DNA from: Sorex araneus
Lineage: Eukaryota > Chordata > Mammalia > Eulipotyphla > Soricidae
Assembly: GCF_027595985.1 (NCBI RefSeq)
Contig: NC_073303.1
Span: 189,710,095 to 189,774,094, forward strand
Direction: 5' to 3'
DNA: 64,000 nt
Positions 55,145 to 64,000 of the stretch are shown one piece after another; positions within the stretch are counted from its first letter, which is position 1, and every line of letters begins with the position of its first letter. The notes below the pieces were generated by a model, which did no database searches, was not told the DNA's origin, and worked only from the letters and a program-made list of their open reading frames with translations. The translations under genes and the position numbers were made by a program.

Positions 55145-55445
55145 GTATCACTGTATCACTGTCATCCCGTTGACCATCGATTTGCTCAAGCGAGCCCAGT
55201 AACGTCTCCATTCATCCTAGCCCTGAGATTTTAGCAGCCTCTCTTTACTCGTTCTTCCCAATGGTTCCGCATTAAAGGCTCTTCAGGGTCAGGGGAATGA
55301 GACCCATCATGGTTACCGTATTTGGCATATGAATACGCTACAGGGAGCTTGCCAGGCTCTGCCCTGTGTGGGCAGTAAACTCTCGGTAGCTTGCCAGGTT
55401 CTCCAAGAGGGAGAACTAGGCTATCAGATGTTGCATGGCCGTATT
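55145..55445 (-). repeat. SINE long form, variant with unusual middle and head
   Basis: cactgtatcactgtcatcccgttg, then cctagccctgagattttagcagcc, gcttgccaggctctgcc and gagaactaggctatcagatg. Same subtype as 372-642. Confidence 0.85.
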
Positions 55446-55682
55446 GTGCAACAACATCAGGCAAGAGACCGTGTGTGACTTTCATTGTGCCTAAAGGAAG
55501 AAAAATTGCTTCCTATGTGCCTTGCCTGTGGGGACTAGAGATTTAGCTCAAATGGGACATGCTTTGTATACAGCAGAACTTTCCTTCATGCAATCTCCCA
55601 TGCTCCCCCGTCTTGCTGCATCCTAAACATAAGCAAAGCTGGAAGCGGCCCCCAAACAAAAACCAAAAACACCAAATAGAGC

Positions 55683-55855
55683 GTGGAGTGATAGCACAGC
55701 GGGTAGGGTGTTTGCTTTGCATTCGGCTGACCTAGGTTCGATTCCCAACATCCAATATGGTCCCCCGAGCATTGCTAAGAGTAATTCCTGAGTGCATGAG
55801 CCAGGAGGAACCCCTGTGCATTGCCGGGTGTGACCCAAAAAGCCAGAAAAAAAAA
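55683..55855 (+). repeat. SINE short form
   Basis: gtggagtgatagcacagcggg through gtgtgacccaaaaagcc. An older copy lies at 55520-55660. Confidence 0.93.
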
Positions 55856-56210
55856 AACGGACAACCACCAAATAGGAAATGCACAATCTAATTTTGATCT
55901 GCCTTGAAATAACAAAAAGCATCCACGATATATCCAGCGACACATTTTTGGTGTACTTGAACATTTAATTTGCAAACTGCATATGTTTCAAATGCCTTTC
56001 ACTATTAATAAGCTTGATAGAACACTGAAAATTTTCTGTGGTAAAGGACTCAATTTGTTATGGGTTGAAACTTGTAAATTAAAAATGTGAATTAGTGGAG
56101 AAGAATTGGAGAATTAATGACTAGAAGTTATTTTGGATGATATCCAAGTTGTGAAGAGTGGTTGCACAACATTGAACATACTTAATTCTTTATACTTAAA
56201 CATGCATCTG

Positions 56211-56600
56211 GGGGCTGCAGCGATAGCACAGTGGGTAGGGCATTTACCTTGCACGCGGCCGACCCGGGTTCGATTCCCAGCATCCCACATGGTCCCCCGA
56301 GCACCGCCAGGAGTAATTCCTGAGTGCATGAGCCAGGAGTAACCCCTGTGCATCACCGGGTGTGACCCAAAAAGAAAAAAAAAAAGACCCAAAAAATAAA
56401 TTAATTAAAAAATATATGCATCTGATGGTCAGGCCAAAGCTATATAGTACAGTAAGTAGGGCGTTTGCCTTGCATGCTGCTCACCCAAGTTTGTTCCCCG
56501 GCAGCCAATATGGATTATTGAGCCCACCAGGAGTGATACTGAGTGCAGAGTCAGGAGGAGTAAGTCCTGAATGCCACTGGGTGTGACCCCCCCAAAACAA
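56211..56600 (+). repeat. Two short-form SINEs
   Basis: 56211-56385 is well preserved (ggggctgcagcgatagcacag). 56433-56598 is diverged. Confidence 0.9.
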
Positions 56601-57127
56601 AACATGGTTCTGATAGTAAGTTACCACAATTAAGTTTTCAATTCCTTTAAAACTCAATGTCATTCAAAACTATAGGGAGGAATCATCATTTCAATAGATG
56701 TGGGATAAAAGTATAATTAAATTCAACATCCACTCATAATGAAAATTCTCAGCATGCTGGGATTAGAAGGGCATTTCCTTAGCCTTATAAAAAGTGTCTA
56801 TAGAACACCTGCAGCTAACAGTTCACCTAATGGTTTGTTTTTCTCATGAGATATGGGGGAAGGCAGCTCACAGCTGTCACAATTTCTACTCAACATTGTA
56901 CTGAAGATGCTTGCCTACAAAGAAAGCAGGAAAGAAAAGCCTGCGTATTGTAAGAAGTAAAACTGCAGAAGACATGATGTAACGTGTTAAAAATTCTAAA
57001 GAATCTATTACAAAACTCCTCGAATTACAAGTGGCTTTAGTACAAAGGAATTCAATCTTGCTAGCAAAGAAAAACAGAAATTGAAAGTCAATAGCTACCA
57101 TTTGCAATAGTTTTTAAAAACTAGCAA

Positions 57128-57300
57128 AAAGTAGCACAGTGGGTAGGGCGTTTGCCATGCACTCGGCCTTCCTGGGTTCGATTCCCAACATCCCATATGG
57201 TCCCCCGAGCACCGCCAGGAGTGATTCCTGAGTGCAGAACCAGGAGTAACCCCTGTGCATCGCCGGGTGTGACCCAAAAAGCAAAAAACCAAAATCAAAA
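57128..57300 (+). repeat. SINE short form, 5' truncated
   Basis: Starts at agtagcacagtgggtagg, with flanking duplication ctagcaaaaa at 57121 and about 57306. Confidence 0.92.
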
Positions 57301-57547
57301 AAAACCTAGCAAAAAATGTACAAGACCTTTCCAACTAAAACTACAGAAATTAAACTATTAAAAAATTAATAAAACTACAGAAATTGATAAGAAATGGAAG
57401 TAAATCTAAGTGAACAAAGAGACCATCATTGTATGGCATTGGAATTAGTTGGTATCAATATATAAGTAAAACTGAGCCAGAATACACAAAATCTGAAGGA
57501 AGAAAATAGAGAACTAGCACTGTATAAATTTTCTATTTTTAGCCTGA

Positions 57548-57690
57548 GCCAGAACAATAGCACAGCAGGGAGGGCGCTTGCCTTGCATGCAGCCAACCCC
57601 GGTTAGCTCCCCAGCACCCTATATGGTTCTTCGAGTTCCTCCAGGAGTGATCCCTGAGGTCAGAACCAGGGGTGAGTCCTGATGTCCAGT
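57548..57690 (+). repeat. SINE short form, diverged
   Basis: gagccagaacaatagcacagc through ggggtgagtcctgatg. Confidence 0.8.
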
Positions 57691-58104
57691 AATCAAGATG
57701 TGGATAGACATGGACCAATGAATATAGGAATCCAAAACTCGTGGGTAATTGATTTTTTTTCTTTGTAAAAAGTGCCAAGTTTATAGGGAGATACTCTTCA
57801 ACAAATGTCATGAGAACTAAATATATATATGAAGAAAATAAGCCTCAATCTTTATACCAAAGGTAAAAAATAGGTGGATATGAAATAGATCATAGACCTA
57901 AACGTAAAAGCTTAAATTCTAAAAAGTCTGACAAAGCAGGAAATTTTCACAGGAGAGGCAAAGGCAAAGGTTTCATAGATACACAAAGTAAAATATTTAA
58001 GAAACCAGTACATGGAAATCAACATTTTTTAAAGCTGATGCTTTTTAAAAGATATTAAAAAGCAAGTTATAATTTAGGAGAACATACTTGGAATATACAT
58101 ATTT

Positions 58105-58275
58105 TATTTATTTTTTGTTTTTTGGGTCACACCTGGCAATGCACAGGGGTTACTCCTGGCTCATGCACTCAGGAATTACCCCTGGCAGTGCTCAGGGGAC
58201 CATATGGGATGCTGGGAATCAAACCCAGGTCGGCACGTGCAAGGCAAATGCCCTACTTGCTGTGCTCCAGCCCCA
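58105..58275 (-). repeat. SINE short form
   Basis: Flanked by gaatatacatattttat and gaacatacatattttat. The head is shortened (ttgctgtgctccagcccc). Confidence 0.93.
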
Positions 58276-58454
58276 GGAACATACATATTTTATACAAAAG
58301 TTATTTCCAAAACATATATGGGTTCAAAGAGATAGTTGAAAGGACTAGGGCACATACTTTTCATGCTGAAAGCCCTGGTTCAAAGCCCAACTCCTCACTA
58401 GGTCTGCCCCTCCCCACTGCACCCCTCCCCCCCCCAAAAAAAATCTGTGTGTAG

Positions 58455-58590
58455 GGCCAGGGTAAAAATACAGCACGTAGGAACTTGTCTTGCACACGGC
58501 CAACCTGAATTCAAATTTCAGCATCCCATATGCTCCTGAGCACTGCCAGGAATGATTCCTTAAGCATTGCCCAGTGTAGCCCCAAAACAA
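58455..58590 (+). repeat. SINE short form, diverged
   Basis: agggccagggtaaaaatacagc through cccagtgtagccccaaaac. A fragment precedes it at 58335-58400. Confidence 0.75.
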
Positions 58591-58934
58591 AACAAAAATG
58601 TAGATGCGTCAGGTACGGACCTCCTGACTCGCATGTGAAAGATGAAGCAATGTATGTCCCTGTACCACCCACACATGAACTGACACAGTTTCTGGCAATT
58701 TCCCATTGTCAGCTCTGGTCCACAGCAATCACGTGTCCAAGCCACAGCACGATAACATGACGGCAAAGTGGGAGGAAGAAGATGGGAACACGGAACTCTC
58801 AATAGGACAGTCCAGTCATGATATGACCGAAGGATTTGAACAGTCACTCCACAAAAAAGAAGCTCATGTAGACACTGCACATATTGAAAGGCTGCTTAGC
58901 ATTACTAGTTATTAAGAGACAAAACCACAATTTG

Positions 58935-59430
58935 GGCCCCCCTGGTACTGCTCAGGGGACCATATGTGATACCGGGACTCAAACCCAGGTCAGCCATGTG
59001 CAAAGCAAGCATCTTACCAACTGTGCTATCTCTTGGCTCTATGTACCCACTTTTTTTCCCTTTTTTTTTTTTTTTTTGCTTTTTGGGTCACACCCAGCGA
59101 TGCACAGGGGTTACTCCTGGCTCTGTACTCAGGACTTACTCCTGGCGGTGCTCAGGGGACCATATGGATGCTGGGAATCAACCCAGGTTGGCCACATGCA
59201 AGGCAAACGCCCAATGCCCTTCCTGCTGTGCTATTGCTCCAGCCCCTAGCTTTTTTTTTTTTTTTTCTTTTTGGGTCACACCCAGCGATGCACAGGAGTT
59301 ACTCCTGGCTTTGCCTCAGGAATTACTCCTGGCAGTGCTAGGGGACCATATGGGATGCTGGGAATCGAACCCCGGTCAGCTGCGTGCAAGGAAAACGCCC
59401 TACCGCTATGCTATCGCTCTGGCCTCCTGT
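58935..59430 (-). repeat. Three short-form SINEs in series
   Basis: 58935-59042 (tail truncated), 59052-59247 and 59250-59428, the latter two with long T-tails. Confidence 0.93.
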
Positions 59431-60037
59431 GTTTCTTCATAACTGTTTCTAGATTCTTCTCCCTCAAGACATTCCTCCTACCTTTATAGCTTGATTCATG
59501 GCTCGCTGGTCATTGTTTCTGGTACTGGTAATTCTGGTAATTGTTTCTCTGGTACTAAGTTTCTGGTAGTGCTTGTGATGTCTTAGAATGGGGAAAGGTG
59601 AAGATCCACAGAGTGGCCACTGAGGAAATGCCACCCAGTCAAATCAGACTTAGTGTCTTCCTAGCATTAAATGTCAAAACATATTTTGGTTATGAACTGT
59701 TCGGGGCAATTATCCAGGGAGATGAGTCCAAAGTCTCCCATGAAGAGAAGCAGCAAAGGCTATTTGGTGGGAGTGGGGGGAGGGGAACAGAGCCCTGTGA
59801 TCTAGTGAAGATGGTGTTTGGGGGCCCACATGGTGTCGGGGCTCTGCATGTCAGTCATACCCTCTGACCTGTTGGCAATGTCTTAGATTTGAATGAGTGA
59901 AATGAATCACATCTCCTGTGACATTTATTTTTCACATAAAATTGTGTGTATGGGCACACGTCTATAGTGCATGTTAAGTTTTATAAATGATAGGGTTATT
60001 GGCCAAGGATTCAATAATTAATTAATTAGTTAATTAA

Positions 60038-60195
60038 GTGTTTTGGACCACACCCAGCGGTGCTCAGGGGTTATTCCTGGTTCTGCATTCAGGAATTGAC
60101 TACTGGCTGTGCTCGAGGGACTGTATGGGATGGCAGGGATCAAACCTGGGTGAGCCGTGTGCAAGGTAGCTGCCCTGCCCTATCTCTCTGGCTTA
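60038..60195 (-). repeat. SINE short form
   Basis: gttttggaccacacccagcgg through ccctatctctctggc. Confidence 0.85.
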
Positions 60196-60311
60196 AGGGG
60201 CTTGACGTTTATACTTATCCTTCTTTGGAAGGTGGAAAAATGAAAAAGATGGAGAAGAGGACAAAGAAGAATTTAGGACATGTTCTTGTAAAATTCTTCA
60301 TATTAAAGCAA

Positions 60312-60552
60312 AACAGTAGCACTGTAGCACTGTTGTCCCGTTGTTTATCGATTTGCTCAAGCGGGCACCAGTAATGTCTCTATTGTGAGACTTGTTGTTA
60401 CTGTTTTTGGCATATCAAATACGCCACGGGTAGCTTGCCAGGCTCTGCCATGCGGGCGGGATACTCTCAGTAGTTTGCCGGGCTCTCCAAAAGGGACAGA
60501 GGAATTGAACCTGGGTCAGTCTCGTGCAAGGCAAACACTCTACCCACTGTGT
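60312..60552 (-). repeat. SINE long form
   Basis: agcactgtagcactgttgtccc through caaacactctacccactgtg. Confidence 0.93.
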
Positions 60553-61757
60553 GAATATCTAGCAGGCTTCAGAAGAATCAAACAAAGAACCAAAAAGCTC
60601 TCAAAGGTGAGATCACTCACCTGGATAGATTTAGGGGGGTTTATTCCATGACACATATTCGATAAACTTTCAGACTACTGGGGAAGAAAATTCTGCCTGA
60701 CATTAATTGTGTGTGTGTGTGTGTGCGTGTAAAAATTATCTCATCTCATTCCTTGCTGAGAAATAAATAATGCCACATTTCTGTGCAAAGATAAATCAAA
60801 GTGAGATTGTTCCCACATTTTTACTTCCGCTATGAAGATACTAGAATTTCCTGTGGCTATTTGGTTTCCACATCACCATAATATCTTTGAAATAGAATGA
60901 TCCCAAGTATTCTCTCTCAGATGAGAAATGCTGCCGTTGGGTTTGTAACACCCCCACCTCCATCCACCCCCCCCCACCCTGGCATCTATTGAAAATAAAT
61001 TAGATTCATTGTGGAAGAGAGATATATGCTCCTGAAAGTCGGTGATAGTCTCAGCTGACTTACTAATAGTGTCCTAGAAATCTAAAGTTAATCTTATGCT
61101 CCTCAAATCCTTGCCACACACACAGGATACTGTCTCCCTGGAATAAATTTTTGTGTATTTTCTCCATCCTCAACCAAGTTGATAAGCGCAAGACCAATTT
61201 AACGTCTCTTCTGACTAGGAAGGGCTCATATTTCTTCATTCAGTTCTATTTGACTGAAGTTTTTTTTTTCTCTCCTTATCCTGCTTTCTCCCTTCCTCCC
61301 CCTCACCCCCCTCCCTCTGCTTCCAAATCAGATCAACCTTTATTGTCCTGACTTGCCCATCCATCTCCTCCTTCTGAACACTTTCCTTGAAATTACACTC
61401 ACCTGGTCTTCCTGTCTCACTGGCTTCTACTTTCTGGACCCAGCACTGGGCTCCTTCTTCCCCCAACCTCCCTTCAGATGACTGATAACTTTAGAATTCA
61501 TCAACGAGATCACAAAATCATATTAACGATCCAACCTCGCCTAAACTAGAATCCGCTAATGATATCTCCAGTTGCTTTACAAAGAAGGATACAGAACGTT
61601 TCCATCTAAATACATGAAAACAGTACTTTTCATTTTCCAACTCAATGTGTACTTCCCACTCCCTTTCCCCCCGTTTTTTTAGAAAGAGCAACCCATTTAC
61701 CGTTGATCAAAGTAAAAAACTTGATTCCTCTATTTTCCTCATTCTCACATGCAATTT

Positions 61758-62012
61758 CACTGTTACTGTCATCCCATTGTGCATTGATTTGCTCGAGTGG
61801 GCACCAGTAATGTCTCCATTGTGAGAACTGTTGTTACTGTTTTTGGCATATCGGATACGCCACGGGGAGCTTGGGGAGTTTGCCAGGCTCTGCCATGTGA
61901 GCGGGATACTCTCGGTAGCTTGCCAGGCTCTCCGAGAGGGATGGTGGAATCGAACCGGGGTTGTCCACGTGCAAGGCAAATGCCCTACCCGCTGTGCTAT
62001 CGCTCCAGCCCC
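61758..62012 (-). repeat. SINE long form
   Basis: ttcactgttactgtcatccc through gtgctatcgctccagcccc, with a small internal duplication (gagcttggggagtttgcc). Confidence 0.95.
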
Positions 62013-62117
62013 CAGAAGCGGGGTTTTAAGAAAAACAAAAAAGGTTTAAATAAAACAAAACGTGAAGCAGGAACCAGGCGTGATGGAGTTGCTCCTGCCC
62101 GGCTCCGTGTCCAACAG

Positions 62118-62560
62118 CCAGAGAGATAGTACAGTCATGAGGGCGCTTGCCTTACATGCTGTTAACCTGGGTTTGATCCGCACTACCACTCATGACCCCC
62201 CAAGCCCCACCAGGAGAGACAGAGCCAGGAGGAGTAAGCCCTGAGCATAACGGTGGGGTTGCCAAGCCCCAAATAAAAATCATGAATCACAAAATCCCGT
62301 TAATCATTGATTTCTCGGGCTGGCTCAGTAACCTCTCCATTCAACCTTTCCCTGTGATCTTAGAAGTCTCTCTCGACTTGGCCCTCCTAACGATGTCGCA
62401 CTGGAGGCTCTTTCAGGGTCAGGGGAATGGGATCCAGCTTGTTACTGACTTTAGCATATGAATACACCAAGGGAAGCTTGCAAGGCTGTCCCATGTGGGC
62501 AGGAAACTCTCAGAAGCTTGCCAGTTTCTCCCAGAGGGAGAAGTAGGTTATAAGATATTA
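62118..62560. repeat. Short-form SINE (+) followed by the long-form variant (-)
   Basis: 62118-62275 plus (ccagagagatagtacagtc). 62290-62560 minus is the third copy of the variant with cttagaagtctctctcg and a gagaagtaggttataagat end. Confidence 0.8.
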
Positions 62561-62639
62561 ATTATTTATTTTTTTAAAATAAAAATAAAATTTAAAAAAG
62601 ATGGCATGGGGGATAAGGGGATGTGATTATAAATAGGAA

Positions 62640-63640
62640 CCAACAATAACGCCAAAATACAGAGACGCAGTTCTCCGAGGCGTGTGGCTTCGGCCGTGAG
62701 TCAGCAAACCAGTCTCCTTAATGAGTGAGGAAGCAGCTGCGGTTGCTCCTCTTCGCGATGACACAGCAGGTAAATCTTCCCACGCTGGCAACTGCGTGAC
62801 GCATGCACGGGGGGCGCCGGGCTCAGCCTTTCCCGGGCTGGCTTCTCCGCTCTGGATTAAAAGTCCTAAACCGACCCCTGCAGGAGAAATTTGCTGCGCG
62901 GTGCGGGGCTGTGGCCTGGGTCTTTTCTCCCTGCAGCAATCGAGGCTAAATACCGAAGTCCCAAGCAAACACGGACAATGTTGGTGATTTAAAAAGAAGC
63001 CGTTTCAGGGGGCTGCAGCGATAGCACAGCGGGGAGGGCGTTTGCCTTGCAAACGCGGCCGATCTGGGTTCCATTCGCAACATCCCATATGGTCCCCTGC
63101 TTACCGCCAGGAGTGATTCCTGAGTGCATGAGCCAGGAGCAACCCCTGTGCATCGCCAGGTGTGACCCAAAAAGCTAAAAAAAAAAAGCCGTTTCAGAGT
63201 TGCCTGCGAAGGAGCAGAAGTGGGGCTGCAAACGTCCGCCCCGGGAACTTTCAGGTCTCCAAAGTAAACCGCTTGCCTTTGACTCGGAGCCCCTCATTGG
63301 GGACACGCAGGTCTCTGCGTTGAAAGGCATGAGAAAGGAGCTTGCATAACCGAGTTCCTCGGCCAGCATCTCCCGGGTGCTCCTGTGAAATGGGAAGATC
63401 CGTTTCAGATCCTCCTCAGCTGTGCAGCGAGGCGAGCAGATGTCTCCGTTCACACTCGCCCCGGCGCAGACCGCGCGCACACAAATGTCTTCGGTTACGA
63501 AACCCACTGCACGGGGTCATGACTTCCCCGGAGCATCTTATTTTAGACCCTTGAGGCCACTTCCTGCTGTCCCCCTTTAGGTGAAAGGAAGTTTTTCGGG
63601 AGATAATAATACGTGGCATTTGATCTTGTTTTAAAGAGTG
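62640..63640. promoter_or_regulatory. Isolated CpG-rich patch, candidate distal regulatory element
   Basis: Two CpG-rich blocks (62640-62990 and 63190-63640) are separated by a young SINE insertion. Motifs include gtgagtcagca (TGCTGAGTCA on the other strand, a Maf/NF-E2 half-palindrome) at about 62696-62705 and tgacgca near 62798. No open frame resembles a known protein. The role is inferred. Confidence 0.4.
63009..63182 (+). repeat. Young SINE short form inside the CpG-rich patch
   Basis: Flanked by a perfect duplication, aagccgtttcag (about 62998 and 63187). Confidence 0.97.
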
Positions 63641-63861
63641 ACGATTTTTTTTAGTGAGTGGGTGGGTGGGTTTTCTTTTTTTTTTTTTTCCTCTGAAATA
63701 GGATCTGTTTAAAATTCAGTTTTTCATAGGATGAGACGGGCCCGTCTCCACCCAAGAAAAGGATTTTTAGCCAAGAGAAGGAAATTCAAGGGCACACGGT
63801 GAGATGCAGTTCTCCTAAAGCTGGAATGTGACACGTTAATGAGGAATTGCTGGCTCCTTTT

Positions 63862-63975
63862 TTTGGGGGGGGAAGGGCGGAAGTCACACCCAGCGTTGCT
63901 AAGGGGTGACTCCTGGCTCTGCACTCAGGCGGGGATGGAACCCCCGTATCTGTTGTACTTTTTGCTTGGCCCCAC
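63862..63975 (-). repeat. SINE short form, diverged
   Basis: gtcacacccagcgttgctaagg through tgtactttttgcttggcccc. Confidence 0.8.
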
Positions 63976-64000
63976 GATGGCTCATTTTCAAACCTATGAG

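Larger units (their letters stand above)
54690..64000. other. Intergenic region downstream of GABPA
   Basis: No gene recognised. The region has many SINEs, AT-rich spacers (56.6-57.12, 57.7-58.09, 59.43-60.04 and 60.56-61.75 kb), a short (GT)n at about 60706-60730 and the CpG-rich patch at 62.64-63.64 kb. In mammals APP is the next gene on this side but lies far away. Confidence 0.75.

Noticed and set aside
59598-59867. 89-codon open frame at 59.6 kb
   Set aside because: No recognisable protein, no splice context, and it runs into G-rich low-complexity sequence.

Overview
The window is mammalian nuclear DNA. Two related tRNA-derived SINE families fill it: a short form of about 170 bp ending in gtgacccaaaaagc plus an A-rich tail, and a long form of about 250 bp ending in gatgacagtgacagtgac. 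From memory these are the soricid (shrew) SOR-type SINEs, so Sorex or a close relative is the likely source. Old LINE-1 3' ends, hAT-like DNA transposon remnants and many microsatellites fit a mammal. No bacterial, plasmid or CRISPR features are present.

The window holds one complete protein gene and part of another, arranged head to head around a CpG island at about 22.98-25.08 kb. To the right, on the + strand, lies the complete gene for GABPA (GA-binding protein alpha, the ETS subunit of GABP/NRF-2). It has a non-coding exon 1 ending at 24539 and nine coding exons from 32290 to 51328. The exons join in frame through consensus splice sites into a 454-residue protein with OST-like, PNT and ETS domains. 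The 3' UTR probably runs to about 54.66 kb. To the left, on the - strand, lies the 5' part of ATP5PF (ATP synthase coupling factor 6): a probable 5' UTR exon near 23.9-24.04 kb and a coding exon at 21094-21297. The order ATP5PF(-) then GABPA(+) is the usual mammalian one.

The shared promoter carries several ETS (GABP) motifs, an NRF1-type site, a YY1-type site at the start of ATP5PF and a ZNF143-type site before GABPA. This is the usual set for nuclear genes serving mitochondria, and it suggests that GABP regulates its own gene together with an ATP synthase subunit.

The ATP5PF exon is abnormal. The conserved start codon reads GTG, one base is missing in the presequence, and the last two coding exons were not found in the remaining 21 kb of the window. 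Its splice sites and mature-protein frame are intact, and an upstream ATG is in frame.

From 1 to 20 kb there is only repeat-rich intergenic or ATP5PF-intronic DNA. About 1 kb of it, at 3.2-4.3 kb, is a diverged copy of a segment in GABPA intron 1 at 25.84-26.83 kb. From 54.7 to 64 kb there is repeat-rich intergenic DNA, with an isolated CpG-rich patch at 62.64-63.64 kb. Repeat limits were read by eye and are good to about 10-20 bases.
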